64,000 nucleotides of DNA from an uncultured Coriobacteriaceae bacterium (GTDB lineage: Bacteria; Actinomycetota; Coriobacteriia; Coriobacteriales; Atopobiaceae): NCBI GenBank assembly GCA_902773995.1, contig CACYGL010000002.1, forward strand, positions 1-64,000. The letters are read 5' to 3'. Positions 44,245-52,439 of this stretch are shown here, piece after piece. The notes under the pieces are model-generated. The model ran no database searches. It was given only the letters and a program-made list of their open reading frames with translations, and was not told where the DNA came from. The position numbers and the translations under genes were made by a program. Numbering within the stretch: position 1 is the first letter of the stretch; every line of letters starts with the position of its first letter.

Positions 44245-45207
44245 ATGCCAGCCATTCTCACGCACGACTTCTTTGCCCGCGACGTTGCCGATCGCGCGAA
44301 GGCAGAGCTGCCCCTGGCGACCCTCGACGAGCGCGATGCCTTCTTGCTGGGAAGCCAAGGTCCGGATCCGCTCTTCTACATTACGATCTACCCGCTCATG
44401 GCCAAGTGGGCCAAGGTTGGACACCTGATGCACGACGAGCGCCCCGCGCGGCTCCTTGCCGCCATGCGCGAGGCCGTCGACCGCCTTCCCAAGCGCGAGA
44501 AGGATGTGGGCGCGGCGTATCTGGCGGGCTTCTCGTGCCATTGGCTGCTTGACTCGACGGTCCATCCCTTTGTGAACGCCTGGGCATACGACCTCACACA
44601 CGCAGGCGTGCCCGGACTGGGCCCGGAGTATGACGGCAAGGTCCACATGGAGGTCGAGCGCGACTTGGACGAGGCAGTCCTCTATCGCAAGACCGCAAAG
44701 ACCATTGCCGAGTGCCGACCGTTTGCAAATACGCTGCACGCCTCGCGCGAGGTGCTTGCCATCATCGACAAGATCTACTTCTACGCGGCGCTTTGGACAT
44801 ACGATAGGCCCATCGACCCCACCACTTTCTCGGTCTCGGTTGGTTGCTACCGCACCATCATGCGCCTGCTGTATGCCACGCGCGACCCGCATCGCAACGC
44901 TGTTGCCGCCCTCGAGCGTGCCATAACTGGCTCCCCCTATTCCACCTATGGCGCGCTTTCGCATCGCGTGCGGGCGTCTGCGTCTTCGGAGTTTGACAAC
45001 TCCGAGCACCGTGCATGGACAAATCCTGCGACAGATGTCGTGAGCAGGGATTCGTTTGAAGACCTGTACGGGCGTGCCCTCGACCGGGCGCCTGCGGTGG
45101 CGTCTGCCGTGCTCTCGCGCGACTTTGACGACGATGCCGCGTGTGCGCTCACGGGCAACCTCAACTTCGAGGGGGCGCCTGCTCCCTCGGACGCCCCGCT
45201 CGCATAG
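44245..45207 (+). CDS. zinc-dependent phospholipase C-like protein
   Basis: A 320-residue protein. Conserved His and Asp residues of the zinc-dependent phospholipase C/S1-P1 nuclease-like fold are spread along it: ILTHDFFARDVA, LLGSQGPDPLFY, GHLMHDER, AGFSCHWLLDSTVHPFVN and HMEVERDLDEAV. No signal peptide is seen, so a cytoplasmic role is likely. The true substrate is unknown. RBS AAAGGGG. Followed 16 bases later by the Vsr-like gene. Confidence 0.82.
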   Translation: MPAILTHDFFARDVADRAKAELPLATLDERDAFLLGSQGPDPLFYITIYPLMAKWAKVGHLMHDERPARLLAAMREAVDRLPKREKDVGAAYLAGFSCHWLLDSTVHPFVNAWAYDLTHAGVPGLGPEYDGKVHMEVERDLDEAVLYRKTAKTIAECRPFANTLHASREVLAIIDKIYFYAALWTYDRPIDPTTFSVSVGCYRTIMRLLYATRDPHRNAVAALERAITGSPYSTYGALSHRVRASASSEFDNSEHRAWTNPATDVVSRDSFEDLYGRALDRAPAVASAVLSRDFDDDAACALTGNLNFEGAPAPSDAPLA

Positions 45208-45223
45208 GCGGTGCCGCTGCATC

Positions 45224-45736
45224 TTGACGAGCGAGGCCACGCGCCATGTGATGCAGGCGAACAAGAGCAAGAACACCAAGCCCGAGCTGCTGGTCCGGGC
45301 GCGGTTGCGTGAGGCGGGCTACACCGGGTACCGCCTGCACTGGAAGAAGGCGCCAGGCAAGCCCGACATCTGCTTTCCCGGCAGACGCGTTGCCATCTTT
45401 GTGAATGGCTGCTTCTGGCATCGCTGCCCCCACTGTGCCCTGCCTTTGCCAAAGACAAACGTGGAATTCTGGAAGGCAAAGTTCGAGCGCAACCGGGCGC
45501 GCGACTCTCGCGACAATGCGCTGCTGGTACAGGACGGCTGGACCGTTATCGTGGTGTGGGAGTGCATGCTCAAGAAGGAACGCCTCGAGCCCACCATGCA
45601 GGAGGTCCTGCGCGAGCTTGATCGGGCGAGCGGGGATGCCCCGCGCGTTCCACACGTGATCGAGATTGGCTCCACCCGCCCCTGGATGCTTCGCCGGGAG
45701 CGCCAAAAGCTACGCTCACGGTATGCTTTGCGTTAA
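45224..45736 (+). CDS. vsr: very short patch repair (Vsr) endonuclease
   Basis: A 170-residue PD-(D/E)xK nuclease. The Vsr blocks are complete: TSEATRHVMQANKSKNTKPE, RLHWKKAPGKPDICFPGRRV (catalytic Asp), FVNGCFWHRCPHC (zinc site) and PKTNVEFWKAKFERNRARD. It nicks beside T:G mismatches arising from 5-methylcytosine deamination. The TTG at 45224 is chosen because the conserved start of the domain needs it; an ATG at 45251 would truncate it. No cytosine methyltransferase is adjacent, which is unusual. Confidence 0.85.
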   Translation: MTSEATRHVMQANKSKNTKPELLVRARLREAGYTGYRLHWKKAPGKPDICFPGRRVAIFVNGCFWHRCPHCALPLPKTNVEFWKAKFERNRARDSRDNALLVQDGWTVIVVWECMLKKERLEPTMQEVLRELDRASGDAPRVPHVIEIGSTRPWMLRRERQKLRSRYALR

Positions 45737-45788
45737 ACCAGCCGCAGGTCTAAGCTAGTGTCCATGACCAACGACGGGGGGTGCCGCC

Positions 45789-46592
45789 ATGTCGACATAC
45801 GTCTTCTCTGATGTCCACGGGCATCGTGCGACGCTCGAGCGCGTGCTCGAGCGCGTGTCCCCTGGCGCGGATGACGTCGTGTTCTGCCTGGGAGACATGA
45901 TTGACCGCGGGCCAGACCCCATTGGCGTCATGCGCGTCACGCGGTCGCTTCCCAACGTGCATGTTCTCAAGGGCAACCACGAGGACCTCATGCTCGACGC
46001 GCTTGACCACAAAGACGACGTTGTATCCCAGGCAAACTGGGCCATCAATGGTGGCATGGCCACGCTCTCCGGCCTCGAGGGCGCCTCAGATGACGAGGCG
46101 AGCGAGCTTATCGGCTGGGTGCGCAACCTGCCGCTTTCGGCACACGTCGAGGTTGCGGGGCGCCATTACATCATGGCTCACGCAGGCATTCGACCTGGTT
46201 GCCAGCTGCCTGCGGACGGTACGTGGAATGATTCCACGCTTGATGCGCTTCTCAGCGAGCAGACCCCCGATGACCTGCTGTGGATTCGCGACGAGTTCTG
46301 GTCGGTCCCCACAGGGCTACTCGACGAGAGGGGAGAGGGCCCCATTGTTGTGGCCGGCCACACGCCCACGCCTTACCTGGCATCCATGACCAACGAGTTT
46401 GACCGCCCGGTGAGAAACAGTGACGGCATTGCGCAGATGGTGCGTGTGGGAGCATGCGACGCAACGGGCGGTGTGGCCGACCGCTGGGACATCGACTCCG
46501 GTGCTGCGGGTGGTGCGGGCTTTGGCCAGGTCACGATGATGCGTTTGGATGACGGCGAGGAGTTCGCGGAGCCCATACGCGATGGCGAGTAA
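45789..46592 (+). CDS. calcineurin-like metallophosphatase
   Basis: A 267-residue Ser/Thr-protein-phosphatase-like enzyme: YVFSDVHGHR, FCLGDMIDRGPD, LKGNHED, MAHAG and VAGHTPTPYL carry the two-metal site ligands. It could be a protein phosphatase or a dinucleoside tetraphosphatase. RBS GGGGGGT. Its last 11 bases overlap the next gene. Confidence 0.85.
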   Translation: MSTYVFSDVHGHRATLERVLERVSPGADDVVFCLGDMIDRGPDPIGVMRVTRSLPNVHVLKGNHEDLMLDALDHKDDVVSQANWAINGGMATLSGLEGASDDEASELIGWVRNLPLSAHVEVAGRHYIMAHAGIRPGCQLPADGTWNDSTLDALLSEQTPDDLLWIRDEFWSVPTGLLDERGEGPIVVAGHTPTPYLASMTNEFDRPVRNSDGIAQMVRVGACDATGGVADRWDIDSGAAGGAGFGQVTMMRLDDGEEFAEPIRDGE

Positions 46593-47118
46593 CGCAGGCA
46601 AAGAGACGTCCACCCCTGCGGGCCAGCTCGTCATTCACCCACTCGATCCAATATTTGATGAGAAGAGCCGTGTGCTGGTGCTGGGGACTATGCCCAGCCC
46701 CAAATCACGCGAGGTGCGCTTCTACTACGGCAACCCACAGAACCGCTTCTGGCGCGTGATGGCGGCGCTGTGGCAAGAGGGCGTCCCCGAGACGAACGAT
46801 GCTCGTCGCGACCTGTGCCTGCGTCACCATGTTGCCCTCTGGGACGTGCTTCAAAGCTGCACCATAGAAGGGGCGAGCGATGCCTCCATTCGTAATCCCG
46901 TGTCCAATGACGTGGGTCGGATTCTCTCGTCAGCGCCCATCGCGCGCGTGTTCTGCACGGGAAGCACCGCCACACGGCTTTACCAGCGGCTCGTTGAACC
47001 TGCATGCGGCGTCCCATGCACGGGGCTTCCTTCCACGAGCCCGGCAAACGCCCGCATGCGCCTTGATGACCTCGTTGCCGCCTACAAGCCGCTCCGCCGC
47101 GCTGCCGACGGGGATTAG
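46582..47118 (+). CDS. DNA-deoxyinosine / uracil-DNA glycosylase family protein
   Basis: A 178-residue member of the UDG superfamily of the deoxyinosine-glycosylase type: LVLGTMPSPKSREVRFYYGN, PQNRFWRVMAALW and the C-terminal LPSTSPANARMRLDDLVAAY. It would remove hypoxanthine or uracil from DNA. The ATG at 46582 lies inside the end of the phosphatase gene. Together with vsr it forms a deaminated-base repair pair. Confidence 0.85.
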   Translation: MASNAGKETSTPAGQLVIHPLDPIFDEKSRVLVLGTMPSPKSREVRFYYGNPQNRFWRVMAALWQEGVPETNDARRDLCLRHHVALWDVLQSCTIEGASDASIRNPVSNDVGRILSSAPIARVFCTGSTATRLYQRLVEPACGVPCTGLPSTSPANARMRLDDLVAAYKPLRRAADGD

Positions 47119-47145
47119 CGTTGGACCCCGTGCACCGGAAGGGCT

Positions 47146-47201
47146 GTTATCGACGCGATTGCGTACGAAACCCCCTCTCCGGCGTCGGTTTCTCGCCGGA
47201 A
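47146..47201. repeat. GTTATCG/CTCCGGCG intergenic repeat, copy 1
   Basis: GTTATCG..GATTGCGTACGAAA..CTCCGGCGTC..GCCGGAAG parallels 50868-50913 word by word. It occupies the gap between the glycosylase and the SGNH-GNAT gene. Confidence 0.6.
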
Positions 47202-47334
47202 GGCCCGTTTCCGCAGCTCGCTTGAAGCGCCATCGCCTAGCGCCCACGCGGCCACCGTTTCTGCCACAATGGATGCCCGCAAACAACAATCGCAGCGCAC
47301 ACAACGTGGCTGAATCGCAGAGGGGCGACGTGCG

Positions 47335-49191
47335 ATGAGCGTCAGTGAACTCATGGACGAGAAGGACATGGCAGACCTGCTCGTGAGCGTTCCCGCAGAG
47401 GGATTGCTCCACGGCGCCGTGTGGGCAGAGCCGCAGGGGCACGGCTGGGTACATCCCTGGCGTTTCGCTAAGAGCCAGCTCAAGGCCATTGGAAGCTGCC
47501 GCGCCTGGCACCCGGGCCTCTATCGCGCCATGGCAGCATGCACGGCGGGCGTCACCGTGGAGTTTGAGACAGACTCCTCCTCCATTGTGCTCGAGGCACG
47601 CGTGGAGCCGTTCCCGCGTGGCTCGCGCGAGGTGCTCGACGAGGCCGCCGAGTGCGCTTTTGCGCCAGACGGACCCCTTGACGGCTTCTCTTGTGACGTT
47701 GACGGGCGCCACCTGCCCTGTGTGCTTCCCGAGGAGAACCGCGACGGCGTGGCGCGCGTGGAGTTCGCGCTCGACGACCCCGACGAGGCGCCCGAGAGCA
47801 ACCTCCAGCGTCTGCCCGGTATGGGCCGCCATCATCACGTGCGTGTGTGGCTGCCCTGCCTCACGAGCTGCGACCTGCGCCACGTGGTGGGCGACGGCAA
47901 CGTGATCGAGCCGGTTGCCGCCCGTGACCAGCTGCTGGTGATTGGCGACTCCATCGCCCAGGGCTTTGTTGCCGGCGACCCGGCGCACAACTGGCCGGCG
48001 CTTCTCGCCACGCGGCTTGGCATGGACGTGCTCAACCAGGGCATCGGGGGCCAGGTCTTCCTTCCGGGCTCGACCGTTGGTCTGGCAGACGAGGCGTCGC
48101 CCGCTGCCGTGGTGGTGGAGCTCGGCGAGAACTACCGCTACGAGCCCTGCCAGGAGATGCGCATCTCGCGTGACATTCGCACGAGCCTCTTCGAGGTTGC
48201 CGAGGCGTGGCCTGAGGCGTCTACCTGGACGCTTACGCCCCTCTGGCATCTGGACGAGACGCACCCCACGCACCGGGGCAGCTGCTTTGCCGCCGTGCCC
48301 GACCTTATTCGCACCGCGGTTGCCGCTAACTCCGGTATGCACTTGGTCGAGGGCTCGCGCCTCCTGCAGGCAAGTCCCGTCCTCATGGCTGACGGCTACG
48401 AGCACCCCAACGCAGATGGCTCCGCGACCATCGCGGAGCGCCTGGCCTACATCATGCGGGCGCTGGAGGAGCCCGCGGAGACCCGACGCGCACGGGCAAT
48501 CGAGCTGCTCACGGACGGTCCGCGCGAGGCGTTCCCCATCCTCGAGTGCGCGCGCCGCGGGATTGGCGAGGTCCTTGTCGCCGAGAAGGGCGTGTGCCTC
48601 CTTGAGGTGCCGCACCACGGGACTTTTGTCTGGGGAACCTCCCGGAAAGCCATGCGCGAGGCGTTCGACGTCTTTGCCTCGCGCGACCTGGTGTGCGTCC
48701 TTGGCTCCGCGCCCGTGCACGACGTGCGCCGCGACCTTGGCCTAACCGAGGACGCCCCCTGCAACATGGTTGTCTACGAGAAGAAGGCCCGCCTCGAGGT
48801 AGACCCTACGCTCGATATCCGCACGCTCACGCCAGCGTACGCCGAGCTTGTTGCCTCGCACTACTCGCACCCTGAGTACCTGGGGCCCGGCGAGCTGGAG
48901 GACATTCTCGCACGCGGGCTCATGCTGGGAGGCTTTGAGGCTGGGCGTCTCTGCGCATTTATCGGCGAGCACCCCGAAGGCGCCATTGGCATGTTGGAGG
49001 TCTTTCCCGAGCAGCGCCGGCGTGGGTGGGCAACCGCGCTTGAGTCTGCGAAGATCAACGAGCAGCTCGACCGCGGTCTTGTGCCCTGGGGAGAGGTGTG
49101 GCCCGACAATCAGGCCTCCATTGCGCTTCAGGAGAAGCTTGGCCTCACGGTGTACCCGGAGAAGGGAATGCACTTCATGAGCCGGCCGTAG
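47335..49191 (+). CDS. SGNH/GDSL hydrolase fused to GNAT acetyltransferase
   Basis: A 618-residue fusion. A carbohydrate-esterase-like N-terminal beta domain (about 1-195) precedes an SGNH hydrolase (about 198-385): LLVIGDSIAQGF (Ser nucleophile), GIGGQ (Gly), VVELGENYRYE (Glu/Asn block) and the catalytic Asp-His region at EHPNADG. The C-terminal 120 residues are a GNAT domain: LEVFPEQRRRGWATALE, then VWPDNQASIALQEKLGL. It could deacetylate or acetylate a sugar or peptide in the cytoplasm (no signal peptide). The substrate is unknown. Confidence 0.82.
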   Translation: MSVSELMDEKDMADLLVSVPAEGLLHGAVWAEPQGHGWVHPWRFAKSQLKAIGSCRAWHPGLYRAMAACTAGVTVEFETDSSSIVLEARVEPFPRGSREVLDEAAECAFAPDGPLDGFSCDVDGRHLPCVLPEENRDGVARVEFALDDPDEAPESNLQRLPGMGRHHHVRVWLPCLTSCDLRHVVGDGNVIEPVAARDQLLVIGDSIAQGFVAGDPAHNWPALLATRLGMDVLNQGIGGQVFLPGSTVGLADEASPAAVVVELGENYRYEPCQEMRISRDIRTSLFEVAEAWPEASTWTLTPLWHLDETHPTHRGSCFAAVPDLIRTAVAANSGMHLVEGSRLLQASPVLMADGYEHPNADGSATIAERLAYIMRALEEPAETRRARAIELLTDGPREAFPILECARRGIGEVLVAEKGVCLLEVPHHGTFVWGTSRKAMREAFDVFASRDLVCVLGSAPVHDVRRDLGLTEDAPCNMVVYEKKARLEVDPTLDIRTLTPAYAELVASHYSHPEYLGPGELEDILARGLMLGGFEAGRLCAFIGEHPEGAIGMLEVFPEQRRRGWATALESAKINEQLDRGLVPWGEVWPDNQASIALQEKLGLTVYPEKGMHFMSRP

Positions 49192-49384
49192 CGGGGAGAA
49201 GCCCGCTCGAAAAGTGCCAACGACAAGCGTGTTCGCCTGATACCGGCACACACGTCCTTCACGCAGTGTGCAGAATCAATGATGCTGTTTCCAAGCGTCT
49301 AAAATCGGGCAGCAACTTACAGAAAGATTGGTGACGTTCACCGAATTGTCGCGTTGCGACAGTGGTGATCAGGAAGTGACTCAT

Positions 49385-50761
49385 ATGACTAGCCTTCATG
49401 GACGCGAGCTTGAGGGAGAGTTCCTCTCGACTGCGCTCGAGCTTGCCGGTGACGTTGAGAGCAGGGAGGCCGGGGACCGCTACCTTCTCACCACCCACGC
49501 GCTCTACCATGGCGGGCCCGTTTCTTGGGCCATGACGCCCAAGATCTTTGACGGCGAGCAGATTATGATCCTGCGCGATGCCGCCGAGACCATGGGTCGC
49601 ATCATGGACAAGATCACGGCCGAGTACCTGCGCAACCCCGAGTTTCGCAAGCTCTTCCACTTCTCTCCAGAACTTGAGGAGCTTACACTTGTGCCCACCG
49701 GCTACGAGCAGATGATTCCCATCGCGCGCGTGGATGTCTTCTTCAACGAGGAGACGGGCGACTACCAGTTCTGTGAGCTCAACACAGACGGCTCTGCCGG
49801 CATGACCTCGACCGTCGAGGTCACCCGTGCCATCCAGGCAACCCAGACCTACCGCAAGTTCGCCGAGAAGCATCCCAACATCACGACGTACGACGTGGTG
49901 GGCGAAGCTATCGACGCCATTCGTGATACGTATGTGAGCTGGGCAAACGCCGACCGCTTTGACAGCAACGTGGTTCACCCGTCGCTGTGCATTGTCGACT
50001 ACACCGAGAGCGCCTCGACCGACGAGCTTGAGGACTTTCTCTGGCGTCTTTCCGACAAGGGCTTCTACGCCCAGTTCTGCGACATTCGCGACCTGCGCAT
50101 CGAGCACGTGGCTGGCACCGATCTCCTCATGGCGCCCGGTGGTCCCGTCTCCTGCGTGTATCGTCGCGCCGTCACGTCCGAGATTGCCGAGAAGCCCTGC
50201 GCTGGCGCCGACGCCCTGGCAGAGGCTGCTCGCCGAGGCCTTGCCTGCGTCATTGGCGGCTACAGGACCTGGCCGTGCGCCACCAAGACCGTCTTTGCGA
50301 TCATGCGCTCGGATGCGGTAGACGGCATACTCACTCCCGAGGAGCGTGCGTTCATCGACGCACACGTTCCCGAGACGGTGCTGCTTGACGCCGATTCTGA
50401 TCTCTCGCCCTATGCCGAAAAGGACCGCTGGATCGTGAAGCCTGCGGGCGGCTACAACGCGGTGGGCGTGGTGGCCGGCCTTGACTGCAAGACGCAGGAG
50501 GAGTGGGAGAGCGCACTTGCCACCTGCGCAAAGAACGGCGGTGTGGTGCAGGCGTATGCACCGCAGTACCGTACGCCCACCCTGCGTGGCGGCGTGCTCA
50601 AGCCTGGTGAGGACCCGCTCGACGCCCCCGAGATGAGCAACATGGAGGGGCTCTTCCTCTTCAACGGGAAGTTCGGCGGCGTCTTTACCCGCTGCGGCAT
50701 GGACAACGTTATTGGCGAGTGGACGCACCGCCTCAACATGGGCTGCCTCGTCGTGGCATGA
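49385..50761 (+). CDS. glutathionylspermidine synthase-like ATP-grasp ligase
   Basis: A 458-residue circularly permuted ATP-grasp protein. The VFFNEETGDYQFCELNTDGSAG block and the late KDRWIVKPAGGYNAVGVVAG segment (ATP-binding Lys) mark the GSP-synthase family. It would join an amine or amino acid to a carboxylate; the product here is unknown and no glutathione pathway is nearby. The ATG at 49385 follows AGGA; GTG and TTG codons upstream are possible. The TGA stop lies in a 31-bp palindrome. Confidence 0.8.
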   Translation: MTSLHGRELEGEFLSTALELAGDVESREAGDRYLLTTHALYHGGPVSWAMTPKIFDGEQIMILRDAAETMGRIMDKITAEYLRNPEFRKLFHFSPELEELTLVPTGYEQMIPIARVDVFFNEETGDYQFCELNTDGSAGMTSTVEVTRAIQATQTYRKFAEKHPNITTYDVVGEAIDAIRDTYVSWANADRFDSNVVHPSLCIVDYTESASTDELEDFLWRLSDKGFYAQFCDIRDLRIEHVAGTDLLMAPGGPVSCVYRRAVTSEIAEKPCAGADALAEAARRGLACVIGGYRTWPCATKTVFAIMRSDAVDGILTPEERAFIDAHVPETVLLDADSDLSPYAEKDRWIVKPAGGYNAVGVVAGLDCKTQEEWESALATCAKNGGVVQAYAPQYRTPTLRGGVLKPGEDPLDAPEMSNMEGLFLFNGKFGGVFTRCGMDNVIGEWTHRLNMGCLVVA

Positions 50762-50788
50762 GACAAAGGGAGTTTCCCTTTATCTCAC
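50758..50788. repeat. 31-bp palindrome, copy 5 (centre GTT)
   Basis: Arms ATGAGACAAAGGGA (50758-50771) and TCCCTTTATCTCAC (50775-50788), with two changed bases in the right arm. It supplies the TGA stop (50759-50761) of the ATP-grasp gene. Confidence 0.95.
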
Positions 50789-50867
50789 GAGGGCGCGTTT
50801 CGCACGCGAGCCCGTCGGAAGCCCTCGCTCCGGCGTCATTCCGACGCCTGAAGGCACGTTATCGCAG

Positions 50868-50923
50868 GAATCACGTACAAAGTTGCTGCTCCGGCGTCAA
50901 TTTGGCGCCGGAGCAGCATTTTC
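50868..50923 (+). repeat. GTTATCG/CTCCGGCG repeat, copy 2, with terminator-like hairpin
   Basis: It matches the copy at 47146-47201. Its right part is a perfect 12-bp stem, GCTGCTCCGGCG / CGCCGGAGCAGC (50885-50896 and 50906-50917), followed by ATTTTC, so it can also act as an intrinsic terminator. Confidence 0.75.
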
Positions 50924-50957
50924 ATGCAGTTGCGTCGGCGAGAGACACCTATGACTC

Positions 50958-51064
50958 TGGAAATCTGCGACTTAATAGCCGTCGAACGAGAAGCCACTTG
51001 CTCCTTACCTGCGGTTTCTCCCATCGACGCACGAGGCTAACTGCTATTAAGTCGCAGTTTTCCA
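50958..51064. repeat. 107-bp inverted repeat with 22-bp arms
   Basis: The arms at 50958-50979 and 51043-51064 match at 21 of 22 positions (core CTGCGACTTAATAGC) and enclose 63 bases. It is the longest stem of the window and no coding frame explains it. Confidence 0.9.
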
Positions 51065-51148
51065 AAACGGCCCCGACCTCTATGCGGCATGGCGTTCTCC
51101 ATGCGGCCCGGCGTCCTTCTCGCCGCTCTAATTACTGTCGCGTGCCCT

Positions 51149-51157
51149 TGCTAGAAT
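51149..51157 (+). promoter_or_regulatory. extended -10 promoter of the dGTPase gene
   Basis: TGCTAGAAT lies 32 bases before the start codon; no good -35. Confidence 0.5.
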
Positions 51158-51189
51158 CTGCCTCGATAAACAACTCGCAGGAGGCAGCC

Positions 51190-52354
51190 ATGGAAGTCAC
51201 CAACAAGCTCGCGCCCCACCTCACGGGGCAGCTCTCGCCCCAGGCGCAACAGGCCATCGCGGACCGTCACGCAAGCGGGGCCCTCTCGCCGTTTGCCACG
51301 CCCAACGCTGCCGCGCTTCGCCGCAACAAGACCGAGCGCGACCAGGAGAGCATCCTGCGCCCGGCCTTTGTGCGTGACGCCGAGAAGATCATGCACATGT
51401 CCGCGTACAACCGCCTTGCCGGAAAGACCCAGGTCTTCTCGTTTCGTGCGGATGATGACTTGGCCCGCCGCGGCAATCGCGCTTGGCCACGACATAGGCC
51501 ACACGCCTTTTGGCCACGCAGGCGAGCGCTTCCTAAACGACGTCTACCATGCCCGTACCGGCCGCTTCTTTGCGCACAACGTTCAGAGCGTTCGCGTGCT
51601 CGACGTCACCTACGGTAGGAACCTCGCACTCCAAACCCTCGACGGCGTGATTTGCCACAACGGCGAGTTCGAGCAGCAGGTCTTCGAGACAAGCTCTCTT
51701 GCCGGTTTCGACGAGTTCGACCGTGGGGTGGAGGAGTGCTGGGAGAAGGGCGGTCCCGCCATTGCGCACTTGCGCCCCATGACGCTTGAGGGCTGCGTGG
51801 TTCGCGTCTCGGATATCATCGCCTACGTGGGCAAGGATCGCCAGGACGCCATTCGTGCCGGCCTCTGCACCGAGAAAAGCTTTGACGACGGTCTTGGCGG
51901 GGCGTACAACGCCTGGGCGCTTGGCGCCTTTGTTGCTGACGTGGTCGAGAACAGCCTGGGCAAGCCGCGCATCGAGATGAGCGAGGAGGGCTTTGCCGAG
52001 ATGCGCCGGGCAAAGCGCGAGAACTACGAGAAGATCTATGGCGCCTCGGAGGTCAACGGGGACTTCTCTCGCGGCGTCTCGGAGCTCTTCTCGCTGCTCT
52101 ATGACCACGAGCTCGAGGCTCTTCGCGCGGGTGACGAGGCCGCCGCCATCTTCCGCCACCACATCGAGCCGCTGGGGCGCCACCTCGCGCCCTATGGCCG
52201 CACGTATGACTGGAAGTCGGACCCAGACCTTGCAGTGGTGGACTTCATCTCGTCGATGACGGACGACTACTTCATGGCCACGTGCTCGAGGCTCTTCCCC
52301 AAGGCGCGGGAGCTCTTCCCGCGTCGCGGATACTTTGAGGGCATACGTCCGTAG
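51190..52354 (+). pseudogene. dgt: dGTPase-like dNTP triphosphohydrolase, internal deletion and frameshift
   Basis: The ATG at 51190 follows GCAGGAGG. Frame 1 encodes the family N-terminus down to MSAYNRLAGKTQVFSFRADD and DLARR. At about 51465-51475 the reading frame must move by +1, after which frame 2 continues with AIALGHDIGHTPFGHAGERF to a normal C-terminus at 52354. In relatives roughly 26 residues (with the first HD-site His, in an SLHVQLV-like helix) lie between these two blocks. The gene has thus lost about 80 bases (3n+2) and both frame and active site. A sequencing or assembly error is possible, but a single-base error would not remove the segment. Confidence 0.85.
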
Positions 52355-52378
52355 GGCGTGGGCGGCTGCGGGGCTAAA

Positions 52379-52439
52379 GTCTTCACTACAGTGAAGACAA
52401 TGCCTGCGGAGAGGCAATAACCTTCACTACAGTGAAGAC
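52379..52439. repeat. paired 16-bp palindromes between convergent genes
   Basis: CTTCACTACAGTGAAG occurs twice (within 52379-52398, where it extends to GTCTTCACT/AGTGAAGAC, and within 52422-52439), 42 bases apart. The second copy overlaps the stop codon of the minus-strand amidotransferase. A small TGCC/GGCA hairpin lies between. Either a double terminator or a two-site operator. Confidence 0.85.

Larger units (their letters stand above)
50789..51189. other. repeat-dense intergenic gap
   Basis: This 401-base gap holds a GTTATCG/CTCCGGCG repeat with a strong hairpin, a 107-bp inverted repeat and, near its end, the extended -10 of the dGTPase gene. No protein gene is supported. Confidence 0.7.
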
